Assembly: GCF_001949145.1 (NCBI RefSeq)
Contig: NW_019091405.1
Span: 187,018 to 251,017, forward strand
Length of the DNA: 64,000 bases
Direction: 5' to 3'
Source of the DNA: Acanthaster planci
Lineage: Eukaryota; Echinodermata; Asteroidea; Valvatida; Acanthasteridae
The position numbers were made by a program, and so were the translations under genes. Of this stretch, positions 1-12,755 are shown piece after piece; position 1 is the stretch's first letter; each line of letters begins with the position of its first letter. The notes beneath the pieces are model-generated. The model was not told the origin of the DNA. It did not search any database and saw only the letters and a list, made by a program, of their open reading frames with translations.

Positions 1-3000
1 TTTCTCCCCATAGGGTTTTTGGTACCCAGAAAATAGGTGAAATATGGAGTGTATGTCCCCTCAACTACGGAGCAGGAACGATTGAACATGTCCAGAATGG
101 TGTTTTTCTTTGTGACCATGTGCATGAATGTGGTTTTTAACTAGTTTGTGTGGGTCCAACTGTGTCACCGTTTATGTGTCAATTTGAGTGGCTTGCTTTG
201 GAGTGAAACAATGCCTGAAATTTTGTTGTGTATAAAAATGTTTGACATGTGCATTAAGTGCATGTTTTGACTTGCAGACTGATACAAATAGGGTCCTGAA
301 CTCATGAGGAATTTCTAGGTTTGTAAATGAGGATGTTGTCAGTTTGTCAGTACTATGTACCTACTTTAAGATCGCCTCAGTTGGACAGACTCCCACAGAC
401 ACTTTTTCATTCTTTGAAACCCAGAATACTTTTGACTCAACCTAATAAACTGAGCTGGAAGTTGACAGTCCCACTTTTGAATTCAAGGCCTTCAAAAAAA
501 AAAAATCCAATGGCATGAACCCTCACCTTTTTGCCGCCCACAATATGTCTGGTTTCACAATTCAGGATACCATCAAACTGAATGATGGACGAAAGCAAAG
601 AGCATAGTGTGCTCCTTCTAATACAAATTTGAAAAAAAAATTGAAAAAAAAAAGCCCAAATGCACATGTCTGGTCACAATTGAGTGGTATGTATTGTGTA
701 CAAAGTCTGGACTTAAATTCTCACAGAAATCACACTTGAATGCAAACGTCGGCTTTAAGTACGTGTAGGTGTATTCTAAGGATCTGCCTAATGGATGTTG
801 TAAGAGACAGTATAAATTCTGTACTCTAAAGTTGTCAACTGAAAGTATGTAGGCTGCCTTTAAAATGCATACCGGTAAGTGTTAGCATTTACACTGAGAA
901 TGTTGCAAGAATTATTCAGGTAACAATTGCATCCCATGAATGCCATCAAGCCAAAACTTTCAATAGCCACCATTTGTACAGAGCCAGATAAAGTGGAGAT
1001 ATCCTGGGCACGAGGTATGTTGGTTGACAAATTGTGGCCGATCCAACTTAGCCTTGGTTGTTTACTTATTTCCACCTACTAAGCCAAAGGTTTGACGCCA
1101 CCAGGTGCCATTTTTGGAGACCCAAATCTGCTTGTGCGCTTCCTAAAGTCTCGTTGGGAGAGACATTTCTGTATAAAGTGTATCTTTAATCCACAAATAA
1201 TTGAGCGCTCAAATTTCACCACAGCCATGGCAGTCTGTGCCCTTACAATTGGCCACGGTGCCCTGAAACTTTCCACTTTGTCCGTGGCCAAAGCTGGCCA
1301 TATGCCTCGTTCTTCCTGGCAATGGTGCCCCCGAAAAAATACCCTATATTTCCTGTGCATTTCCGACTTAACATTCACTTGAATGTATTTCGTGTTGCGG
1401 TCTATCGATACATGATCGTCTTCACACCACATGGGTGCATGTATGGCCAGGGCAGCTGAGCTGGTAGACCCGGCGCGCTGCGTTGCAGCGTGGCTTTGAT
1501 TTACAAAACATAAATGTGTGTGTATTTTGTTCTGCGGCCCAATGTTTGGTGGATGATTATTCGCTGCAGGCATGTAAGGTACATGTACGTGGGGCCAGCC
1601 AGCCTTGGTTGGCATAATGTGCAGCAACCCGGCTCGCACATGTGTACGTGGGCTTAGACTGTGTCCGAAACGGGCCTCCACTGTTGCGGCTAGGTCTTTT
1701 GTCCCCGTAGTTTTGGATTGCATATGCGCGCACGCAGAAGACTCAACTACATGTGCATCACTGATGATTCCGTGATGTTATGGGTTGGTCAACTTTACGG
1801 GGCAATGAGGTTGGTAAGCTCGCACTGTGCCGACGGAAAAGATGCGTCAAAGTTGAAACAAAACATGCTCTCTTTGTTTAATCTACATGTATGGTTTTAT
1901 TCACCGGAATTCTGTTTTATGAATTAATTTTCTCTAAATTAAGAAATCCTTTGTCAGAAAATGTGCCATTTCCTTTCTGTATTAAATATGATGTTTTGTC
2001 ATGGGTTATAAAATGTTTAAATAGTGTACTATAGCTCAAGTACATTAAAAGCTATTTTTCGTTTTATCAGTTTCGTAACCCGTTTTGCAGAATATTTTAC
2101 ACCTTGGTCTCAGTGCCTTTCCTTTGGAGAAATTTTTGTCTTGTTTGCCCCTGTTATTGGCCGAGGTGCCCCGTTTCTTGAGGCCAAAATGGCAGTGCCC
2201 CAAAAAAGTCGAAATCTGAGCCCTGCATTTTACCGGAGTTGTGAACTTGGACAGTTACAAACGTGTATTGTGGACCCTGCTGCACAGAATGTGGTGATAG
2301 CCATCTTCTTTGGGTGGGTCCAGTGCAATATCCAGTTAGAGTATAGACATGAGTGGGGTGGCTCCTTGTCATTCCAGTATGTAGGAGCTATTCTAAAGAC
2401 TTGTTCCAATTCATTATGGCCATCTGAGGGATGGGAGTAGAGATAAGGTCATTACCTGTCCTTTTGATTGTTAAGGTACCAAATTTAACCTGCTGTTTTG
2501 AGCTTGGTTTGTTTTAATTTATTTAACTTTGAAAAAACTGGATGATTAGCAGCCAACTCTCCAGATTCCTTCATAGCCCCTTTTTCTCCAGCAAAGAAGA
2601 CAGGATAAAAATCATCTTTCATGAGTTAATGAACTCCCTGTTATGTGGTTTTCATGGACATGTTTATTACATGCCATTCCATACAGGTTCCAAGAATTCC
2701 ATTTTTATCTTCATCTCGCAGACAAAGTATTACACAACTTCTCACCATCAGTGCTGTTGTAGATTTCGTCCATGATGAAGAATCCATTGTACATCCACGT
2801 ATGTCCTTGGACATCTTTTTGGTTAGTTTTGTCTAGTTTTCCCAACCAGTTGAAAAGTAATCTACTGCAGTGCCATGACAAATTAGCCGGGGGGGGAGGG
2901 AACATGTTCGACATGCATGCCAAGATTGAGGATATGCTGTAATGTATGTACCTTCAAGTATGTACATTCTTGTTAGCTTAGTCATTTTTTATAGGGTAAA

Positions 3001-6000
3001 TGAAAAAAAAAAAGCTAAATCAAAAAGGCTACACACTTTCAAATAGCTAATTTTCCCTAATCGGGTGTTGTGCAGTGAATATATGACATTTCCTGGTTAA
3101 GAGAAAAGCACCGTACAAAGTAATGTAGATGAATCCAGCATATTTGACTGGACATCCTCTGTGGACCCCCCATTGTGGCAGAAAGTATTACTTTGAGTTA
3201 TTGTACCGAGCAACTGTCACAGAACAACGCTTCTGCAGAACAGTTACCATAAGGCTCACCGCCAATGACAGAGGCCACTGTAGATGATCGATGATAATAT
3301 TACCATGGTGACTGGATTTACATGTATCTATAGAGGTTTTCAAATGATGTAACATGACTGGCAAAGGCATTTCAGGAAATGTACCATGTCTGTGGAGGCG
3401 TGTGCCATTTTGAATCTGGGTATTTCTATTGGTGATTTCATGTACCGGTTCGCACGAATGTTGAGAGACTTCCAAGTGCATGCATTTCTACACATTTGTG
3501 TAAATTGAATGCTGACCATCAAAAATCATGTGACGGATATCTTCTATAAGCCTGGCCATAGCCGTGCTGTCCTGAAATATCAGAGTACCTATATATATGA
3601 AAAGAAGGTGTTTGCCTCTGGCTGATTCAGGGGTAATTTAGGGTTAAGTAACCTAAGGAGAGTTTTGACATATATACCATTTACCCTTTGCAAAAGTGAT
3701 TGCACCTGATACATGTACTTGCTGCAAACTGCTAGCAGGAATCACCTGTTTCATTCTGTATCAAATATCCAACATCATTTTCTTTCTTGAAAAAGGAAGA
3801 CTTTGTCTCCTGGGCTGCATAACTCGAAAACATTTGATTTCTGTGAAAAGATAATGCCAGGAAAATTATCCGAGAAACTTTTCAGGTATTCCTTGGAATT
3901 GGTGGGAAGGAAACTGGTAGGATTAAAAGAATACATGTAGTTTGGGAACTTAGAAGAAAATAATGGAATTCCAACTACAACTTGGAAGTACCGTACTTGG
4001 CAGAGAATTTTTTAATGCATTCCTGACAATGGGGCTACATCAGCATGCCGAAGTCGGAAGCATCAGAGTGGAATGAAAGAGCACACAAGGTGGAAGTGAG
4101 CAGCATCCAGGCAGGAAAAACAGAATGTCTAAAGCATGATGTTGGGGCGCCATCCATTACGTCATGTCCTGGTAATGTCTCAGAAGGAGAGCCTCTAGGG
4201 TGGAAGCTGGGGGCATGAAGGAAATAACGAGGGGATGGGTGACCCAGGGCAATCCGGGTCGGACCCAGGGCAATCCGGGTCAGACCCAGGGCAATCTTGG
4301 TTGGACACCTATCTCATAGGCCAAGATGAGGGAATGTGCAAGGCTGAAGCCGGGGTTGCCTAGTGCAAAAGAACAGGGGCCTATGCTTGTAAGAAAACGA
4401 GAAATATACTGGGATGGAGGCTTATTGAGGAGCCCTGCTGACAGGATGGAGGAGATTTTTGCACATTTTGCACGGAGGTGTCATCAACTGCTGATACAAG
4501 GAGTTGGGGATAGGTACTGAAGGTCCTCTGGGAAGATTTTATCAGGCGTCCCAGTTAGGTTCGTCAATCCACAGGTTGGAGAATGCACTTGAGAGAGAGA
4601 GATAATGTAGGGGAAGATTGTGTTAGAAAAGTTTTTTGACCCTCAGCGCAAGTGAGAGCAGAGTGCTCCACTATGCTTGACGTCAGAGCTGCCACGGAGA
4701 GGCACTGAGCCCCCAATTCATTGGGGAATTACTAGAGTGGCTAAGGATGCACCAGTCCACTGTACATAGCCCTCCCTCATGAAAGGTGTTTGATACTTCC
4801 CACCTCCCGTCAAATTTCTCGCATCTCCCGGCCGCTCATGGAGGGGAGGGACTGATTTATTTTTCAAGGGGTGTCACAGGCTAAAATGTCATGGGCCTGT
4901 AGTTTTGAATGGGGACATCTTTTATGTAACACTGAAGCTGTTATCTTGTTTGACTTGTTGGGGCCTCGTTCTCAGGGCCTATTTGTTTCATACAGATCTG
5001 GATCTCAATCAGGGATCCCAGACCGGGTTCGCTTTAGTCATGATGCTGGTTCTGATGTCATTGAACCACTGTCCGATCACTGATTGCGATCCGGATCCAT
5101 GTTGTACAAACAGGCCCTGAGAAAAATTTGGGGGCCTCATTGCCTTCTGTCTTTTGAGTTCTCAACGTGGTTTGCTCCTTTTTACAACATTGGGGACTTC
5201 ATTAGAGAAACATGGTGATTGATGCTGACAGAATCTGCACCTGTGTGTCGTCCATTTGGCATGTATTTCTCTCAAACGACAGATTAACTCTTTTTGTTTG
5301 CTATACAGGTACATGTACATTTATGAGTTCTTTGCATGTTTAATACAAAATTCCATGAAGGCTTTGCTGTTTGCTCTTATCTGTTTGGTTGGGCTTGGTC
5401 AGGTTTTGGGGGGTCAAAGAATTCTTAACATGCATATTTGGTTACTGCAAACTACATGAGACTTAATAAGTAGAGCAGTTTATTATGGTCACAAGTCGCT
5501 AATCATGCATCCCTCCATTGACAGGAGTGAAATTTTGGCCGCTTTGTGGGCATCCGTGGAGTGTAAACTGTGAATGTTCCAACATCTGTCACCACTGTAC
5601 ATAAGAGGGGAGTGAGAATGCTCATGGGAAAAACCAACTTGATCTAGTTTACTGATGATGTCACGGCTCCCATGCTTATGCCATCTGGTCTGCTGTACAT
5701 ACGACTTTAAATGGCGTCAACTTAGCAGATATTGCATTGCACAGATACTGCACATGATGCGCATCCGAAAATACAACTTCGGTACATTACCTGACATTGC
5801 AGACTGGGCAGCTTCCTTTGGAGGCTACATGTACATTAGAAGTCTTACAAGTTGCAAATCACTTGCATGTAACTCTAGCCCTCTTTGTGGGGCTACACCT
5901 CCCGTCATTTTTCCAAAGAAGGCATTAATTGAGTCTGGCATTCTCAGAAGGCTGAGACTTGCTGCTAAAATGCTTCCCCTGGCACCTGTAGCTATGAGTT

Positions 6001-6612
6001 ACACACTGGAGAACACAGTTCTTTGGTTTCAAATATGGAATAGACATAAAATTGGACAGACCCCCCCCAAAAAAAGTTCTCAGAGATTGATGATCGCTTG
6101 AAATCCCCTCAGGTGGCAGTTCCAGGAAGCCTATATGAATGTGACTTTTTTAATCGTGGATGGAATGAGTTCTTGCTCTTGTCGGCATCCAACCCATAAC
6201 ATACATGTACAGTTTGAAAGAACATGGATGTTGAGCAGCTCTTCAACTGTTAAGCGGTTGTCTGCAGGGACTTGGTACTTGGTAGTCTGTACACTGGAGT
6301 GTGCCATTCTTCTACGAGTGTTTACACAGCCGAAGACAGACCTTTTCTTTTACGCAGTGACTTTTTGGGGGGGGGTACTTATACAAAATATCAAAGTTTG
6401 TAAGAATCCATCTAAGGATAATGAACTTTTGGGAAGGAGGATTTTTTCCTACGGGAATCAATCCACTACGTGTTTTGATGCTGATGTCCAGCAGTGTTGT
6501 AACTGAAGAGACATGTACATGTACGACTGTTGATACATGCATTCACAAATTTATTTGGTAGTTGTTCCAGAGCTTCTGAAATATTTTACAAATTTTCAAA
6601 TAATTCTCAACC
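1..6612. other. Gene-free stretch, left end
   Basis: I find no exon with homology and splice support. The longest open frame is 214 codons on the minus strand (1079-1723); it resembles nothing I know and lacks repeated domain features. The 21-bp tandem repeat at 4241 and scattered homopolymer runs (A at 489 and 635, G near 2890 and 6367) are the only structure seen. It could be intergenic or a 5' intron of PLC-beta. Confidence 0.6.
4241..4303. repeat. Three 21-bp tandem units
   Basis: GACCCAGGGCAATCCGGGTC plus one base, three times; the last copy has CTTGGTTG in place of CCGGGTCG. A short minisatellite. No function is evident. Confidence 0.92.
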
Positions 6613-6834
6613 ATAAGGTAGAGGGTTGCGGATACACCATGTGGAAAATATCTCTTTTGAGTATTGGATTGCATCAGTCCTGAAGACAGACAGAGCACTC
6701 ACTGTCCGAAATGTCGAGTAACCGGTTCTTTTCAGAACCACACATACTCAAAAGAGATATTTTCCACATGGTGTATCCGCATACTCAAAAGAGATATTTT
6801 CCACATGGTGTATCGGCAAACCCTCTACCTTATC
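6613..6834. mobile_element. Foldback element with duplicated right arm
   Basis: The left arm 6613-6665 (ATAAGGTAGAGGGTTGCGGA...GAGTAT) is repeated in reverse complement twice in tandem: 6744-6780 (partial) and 6781-6834 (full). The spacer contains CTGAAGACAGACAGAGCACT and CCGAAATGTCGAGTAA, a phrase like that seen in dispersed hairpin repeats of many animals. Non-coding. Confidence 0.85.
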
Positions 6835-8764
6835 GTATTCCACCATGCAAACCTTCAAGAGCTTGTTAATTCTCAACCAATGAAGTTTGATAAATATGCA
6901 CAAGGGCAGCCTTGTCAGTTTGCTTTCTTTCTTAGCATTTAACGAGTGAATATTTATATGGGTTTGATCTTGATAGACCCAACTATTATGTGTCTATTAA
7001 AAGGTAAATACTGGTATAGTAATAAACATGTACTGGTACCATCAAATCTTCCTGTGTGGTACTGAAGTTCCTCCAATCACTTTTGTTCAGAAGCTAGATA
7101 CCATCTTATGAGTGACTCTGTAGCCAGGAAAAGCATCTCTACAGGTTAACGAATGGTACATACTGGTACTGGCCAATAAACGTGGATTATTGCTATGGGT
7201 GAAATCGAGAGCTTACCAGAGAATGCTGTGTACACAAACACAGGTTTGTGAGAAACTCGTAAAATGTTGAGCAAATATACACCCTCATACAGGTACATGG
7301 CATTTGCAGAGTGCAGTGTTAAATCTAACTGGTCATGTATCAGTGCGGCTCCTCTCCTGTGTATCAGTCTTCCTCGGTCAGGCTTTGAAACTGCAAGGCG
7401 AAATCATGCTGCAGTAATAATGGAGCAGAAGGATAGACCTCGGGTTTTGAATCGCCTTTGATTGCAATTTACGGCCATTGTTTGGTCACAATGTACAATC
7501 TGAGTTTGGTGCAGCTGTTAACGTGGCTAACCTTCAAAGATGCTCGTCGTCTCTGGGATGTCTATTTCTGTTCCAAGTGCGACTTTCAGCAACTCTGTGA
7601 TTGTATGTCCATTTCATGCTTCGCCCTAAGTTGGTGCATGTACATGTGTGTGGTTTCGAGTTCACAGAAAGTAAAAAATGTCCACATTTCCCCCCTCCCC
7701 GCAGGTTTTCCCACCCCCTCCGCCAAAAAAACCTGCCTCGCTTTTTCCCACTATACAATCTCAGCTTCCCCTGTCTCTCTTTGGCTGTTGTCATTCTCTG
7801 TACCACAAGTCGTGTGTGCGTTGCGGTCAAATGTGTTGTTGTTTTGTGGATTCCAAATTCCATGCAACACAGGACATAAAACAAGAATATACATGTACTT
7901 GTAATTATCAGAGGCTGTTAAAGGCTACCAAAGGCTGGCAACAGCTCTGAATTTTTTGTAGGGATTAATTAAACCTTGATCTTACAAGGAGACATTGGAT
8001 GTAACTTTTTTATACACTAATTAAGATCTGTACCATTTGTTCGGGAGAGTCTTTGTGTTTAGAAACTGGATTTTTTAAAAAGTGAGTTGGAGGGTATCGC
8101 TTTTGAGTCTTCCAAATGCCAGATTAGCATTTCTGGTATTACAGTTCATCATGGTAAATTTAAGACCAGATAAACCCGTCGTGGGTGAATAAAAATAAAC
8201 TATATGATTGATTGCTATTTAAAAGTCAAGGTCTTGTGTGGAATCCAAAAGTACTTTATGGTTCGCTGAGTTCAGTTGTGGTGCGCAAAGACAATTATGA
8301 CGTCAGAAACTAACTAGTCAACCAAATGTCAGTAAACAGAGATGTTTAAAGGAAGTTGCTTGAAATATTAAACCTAACAGTCCTTAGTCTTCGAACTGTT
8401 GAAGGATTAGAACTTCTGTTTGAAAACTGAAAATGGATTTACATATAGAAGCCGTTATGCACAGATGTACGGTCATGTATATTGGAAATGAAGTTGTTCT
8501 GAGTGTTCTTTCTGACATTTTTTGACCTTTTAATGAGAAATGTGTTCTGTTAGAAGCATGCAGCATATTCCAATTCTTGGCACAGCTTTTGGCAGTGTAC
8601 GTGTACTAGGCACATATCAGGTCAGTAGTGAGTTATATGTCCCGGGGACATACAACCTACTTTCCGAGTCATAGTTCATAGAGAACTGATTGTCTTATCT
8701 CTAATTAGATTCCAGTTCTATTCTCAGCAGAGGCACTTCAGGAGGGATAGATACTCTGAGATCG

Positions 8765-9310
8765 CTAGCCCCGAACTTGATATTCCAGTTGTGCTCCAAT
8801 TCCCACGAGGGGTATATTCTTAGTACTCCAACCTCTTTCCCACGTCACACTCTCGCAGTGGCTATATTTGCCCCTGTCTCTCCCGGGCCCCGCGCTAACA
8901 AGGCTGAGAATTCTCGGGCTTGGCCTTGTTCCATGCCAGCTTTCCGCATCTGTTCCCCTCCCCCCTCCCACCCCCTCCCTTCCCCCCATCCCCCAGGTGA
9001 TTCGCATGATACAGCCGGCAAAGGATCATCACTGGAGATCAGTGCGGGATGCAAGTGCGCCCGTACGGGTACCTCATCATTATCATCTAGCCGTTTGGCC
9101 AGGATTGCGGATGGGGATTTGGTTGGAAATGATTGGCCTTGGGCATTGTTGGCCCCGCATGCTCCGCACCAACGACCATGGACGAGCTCTTGAGGGACTC
9201 CTCGCAAGGCGGATTACTGCCGAGCAAACGTGGAGATGGCAGTGACGACATAAATGGAGCAGCGCCTCAGCAATGTGGTAACCAGAAAAAGGGCTATTGC
9301 TCCCATTAGT
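8765..9310 (+). promoter_or_regulatory. CpG-rich patch, possible promoter region
   Basis: By eye this ~500-bp stretch has far more CpG and G+C than anything else in the first 21 kb, including CCCGGGCCCCGCGC and GTGCGCCCGTACGGG, plus a C-rich tract near 8957-8995. Unmethylated CpG-rich DNA in invertebrates often marks promoters or exons. It precedes the PLC-beta exons by 12 kb, so it could be an alternative promoter. No TATA box or initiator was identified. Confidence 0.25.
9178..9280 (+). CDS. Candidate coding first exon, unverified
   Basis: An ATG in a near-ideal start context (CGACCATGG) opens a frame reading MDELLRDSSQGGLLPSKRGD, then GSDDINGAAPQQC, before a possible donor G|GTAACC near 9276-9278. 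Without splicing the frame ends at 9309. It does not resemble known PLC-beta N-termini. It may be chance, an upstream gene, or an alternative first exon. Confidence 0.2.
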
Positions 9311-11562
9311 GGCTTGCCTACGTCAGCGTTCAGGGAGTTGATGAGGGACATATTCAAGACTGCCAGTCTCCACAGTTCCATGACGAACCTCTTGCCCCAT
9401 ATAATAAAGGGATTTGGCAACACAGAATAGCTTGAGCAATCTCCAGGGTGGCATACTAATGAAGAGACATGCTTTCATTCAGTCTGTCGGTATTGATTGT
9501 ATTTAATGATGAATCAAAAACTGTACCACAACTCAGTCTCTGAATCTCAAAGATCTCTTTGTGGATGCTCTGTTGCCACTGATATTTGAAGAAGTGGTCC
9601 CTTCCAACTGAGTCATATCCCCCGCGCTGTTTTATGGTCTTTTTTGACTCCTTTGATGCCCTGTAGGACAATGGAGAATGACAAATAGATTAGACTGAAC
9701 ATTCATGGTCAACCTGATGAAGACTGGCACCAGGTACCAGTAATTAGTTTGTTGTGTACTCCATTTTGCTAGCATCGTGGAGTCTCCAAATGGGGACTGC
9801 ATTCCTTTTTTCTCAACAAGTCTATGCAGCAAACTTCTTTGTTGACGAGCTTAATCCTGTACACTCTTGTATATAAACTTCACAAAAACAAAAATCTCCA
9901 CCAAGTCTCCAAATCATTTGGGGGAAAAATTGGCATCAATCATATTGTTAATCCGTTGGTTTGCAGTTAAGGTGTTCTTACCACGTTGAAGGTGGGATTA
10001 GGGTGGGGTTCCAGAAAAGGCAGTGTAGATAACTAACATACAGATGTAAACTAACAGTTTAATCGTATGACACAAAGAACGTGGACCATCATGATGAGGG
10101 GTTGTGCAGACAAGAATGGGACACTACACAAAATGGACCTAGACAAGATGGAGACGATTCTGGAATCAGCCATTCACCATGGGGGATGTGAAATCCAAAA
10201 ATGCAAGCCATTCATAATCTCTCACCTTTCGTAATACCATACTAGAGAGTACTGCTCCCGAGAGCATCGTACAAGAATTGAGATGCCTGAGAAATTTGCC
10301 TCACAATCCACATTTACTCCTTTAGTGTTGAAGAGGGGAATGCATTTACGTACGTTCATTGTCGAGTAATGCAGTAGAATTTGTTTTAATCCTTTCAATC
10401 AGGATTGAGCTTCGTTGATTGATTTGTCAATTATTCTTCTTTCCTTTTTTTTACCAGCAGCCTTTTGTTAGTTGTGTGGCAAAAAAACCGAATGCAACAC
10501 GGCAAATGAAAGGTTAATGTTTGCAAGTTTGTGTCGTTTCAAAGTGAAGCTATCTGCGGAATGTATAAAAACATTTTATCCAGCGATTCAAGAGGAAGAT
10601 GTCCTGGAGCTCGTATGTTTGCCTGTATGTGTCATTGCAGTAACACACATTCCTGTGTTGCAGTCATGGTACATGTGGCACATGCATGCACTGGATAGTC
10701 ATTTGTCCAAAATATTGTGGGAACATGCCAAAGTCCTTTCAATCGGGTCCCTCTTTTTTTCCTAACATGAACAATCTTTGGCACAGGTGGTGCCAGCCAG
10801 GAGAGATGAAATAACAAGTAGACTTAGTTATTGCTGGTACATGTACATGTACTATGAACAGATAACACATTTGGTACCTAACCTCAAGAGATGTCAGTCA
10901 CATTTCTGTTGACTAGTGATGTGTGTCTAAATAACATATTAGAAGAGAAACTTGCCTTGGTTGGTTGCTGTTTTCTGTTCAGTTTTATTTTCAACTGGAA
11001 ATCATTGTAATTTTGTCATTTTCAACACACCATTCCTTGCGTTTTTAATTGTGCTGAGTTGTTTGCACCTGTGGATATCATCATTGTAAATTAAAGGACC
11101 GTGCTTAATGCATTATTGTGAAATATTGCTCAACACCAACAGTCTTATTTTGTCTTACTAGAAAATACTATATGTTCCCTTTATACCTTTGACTAATCCT
11201 GTCTCTCCAGGAATTGCCAGTGGTGGCAATTTCAATTTTATGTTTTAGAGAAGATCTGTGGATCACATGAAAAAATCCTTGGGGAAGAGAGATACACGTA
11301 CAGGCACGTGCACCTGCAATTTTCATTCACACCATCTGGAATATGTCGCTGATGGTTGAAAATAACTATTTAAGGCTGGGGAGCAGAAATGAATAGCTTC
11401 CTGGAGTGGACACATACTATTACTTATACCTGTCAAGAAATGGCTAAAAATTGTATCGCAAAATGATGTGTTTAAGGTTGCACCTGGTTAAATTTCCGTA
11501 GGGTATAACATGCACGTACGGCTGAGGTACAGGACTCATCACTCGAGTGTTGGACATTTATT
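9310..11562. other. Gene-free stretch
   Basis: No gene recognised. Open frames are short and without domain features. An open stretch near 10500-10612 reads FKV...EEDVLEL before a GTATGT; it superficially recalls the PH segment but fails on the conserved core. Confidence 0.55.
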
Positions 11563-11824
11563 TGACTCGCCTGGCTGTGGCAAATTGCAGGAATCTTTGG
11601 CATTTGGGGGATTGTTTGGGACTGAAGTTTATTTTCATAGGGTAGCATTTTAGGGGGGATACATATAAATGGAACGGTTTGCAATCAGGATTATACTGGC
11701 ATCAATATAATATCAAATCAGTGCTCTGAAATATGGGATTGCCAAGCTTTCGGTAACTGAGTAACTTCTTCAGGGCAAGCAGATACTGACTCGCCTGGCT
11801 GTGGCAAATTGCAGGAATCTTTGG
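11563..11824. repeat. 38-bp exact direct repeat flanking ~186 bp
   Basis: TGACTCGCCTGGCTGTGGCA... occurs at 11563-11600 and again at 11787-11824 without a mismatch. The second copy touches the left end of the 73-bp inverted-repeat element, so the copy probably arose together with that insertion or with a rearrangement at its edge. Confidence 0.88.
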
Positions 11825-12755
11825 GACTGACAAAATTTGATCAGGCAAGCTTTACTAAGCTGTCTCATGTTAGACAAATACCCTCTGAAAAATACAAGGG
11901 TGCTACGCAGCCCTTCCATATTATACTGGCTTCAGTCTGATTACTTCAACAGTTCAAGAACAGTGTGGGCAAGTTGAACTGCAAAGTCTGTAATTAACCT
12001 TTTTCTGTTTTCTGGTAAAAAGAATCTTAGTTGCTAAGTTGGCATTATTCTGTTGTGCCATTTTCCTGTCTTTTCCTCCAAATTGCACTTGATGTATTGA
12101 TCGGAAATGTCAAAATGCGAGAAATTGGTGATATAATCAGGCTGCATGTAAACACACTGATCATGATTGGAACTTTCGCTACAAACGATTATCCATTAAC
12201 AGTTGCTCATAACCACAGAATGCATTCCTCCGTTACACCTCTGCAAAACTGAGAAATGAATAAATCAATAAACCTCAGTCATTGATTCCTCACTTTAAAA
12301 ATCAAGAACATAATGGTCCATGTACATGTACTTTGTACTCAAGCAGCATTTGTTCCTCCAAAGGACTTTGTGGCTGACATACTGTACATGTCCACGCACA
12401 TGAACATTAACTTTAGGGTTAAATGCTAGTGCATGGCCGCAGTTGAAGGCAAGGTTTAATGAAATGCCGAGAGCCATTGACACAGATGCGGTCAGTTCAA
12501 GGCAGTGAGCCAGTGAGGTTTGTCGTTTAAATGCAAGGGCTTGGTTTGAGGCTGCATTGTTATTGGCTGCTGTTTCTGTAGCACGCTTTCAGCAGTATTT
12601 GTTCCATTACAGGTGCCCATGAAACTCGATGCGTATTAATTTGACTTGTTGGAGGAGATTAGGGAACATAAATGAAGTATGTGTATTTTTCAGAGGGTAT
12701 TTGTCTAACATGAGACAGCTTAGTAAAGCTTGCCTGATCAAATTTTGTCAGTCCC
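11823..12755. mobile_element. Element bounded by perfect 73-bp inverted repeats
   Basis: GGGACTGACAAAATTTGATC... (11823-11895) is repeated exactly as reverse complement at 12683-12755, ending ...GATCAAATTTTGTCAGTCCC. The ~790-bp interior has no convincing gene. No target-site duplication is obvious. The arms' identity suggests recent insertion or conversion between arms. Confidence 0.88.

Noticed and set aside
7534..7884. 116-codon minus-strand frame over the C-rich tract near 7690-7740
   Set aside because: Low-complexity pyrimidine tract gives open frames in several registers; no domain or homology.
8640..8660. Palindrome TATGTCCCGGGGACATA
   Set aside because: Short isolated palindrome with no neighbouring structure; probably chance.
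10500..10615. Possible PH-domain exon: frame reading FKV...(22 residues)...VLEL followed by GTATGT
   Set aside because: The spacing recalls the family segment FKVDEYGFFLYW...VLEL, but the strongly conserved GFF(L)YW core is absent while the downstream exons are highly conserved. The match is chance-level.
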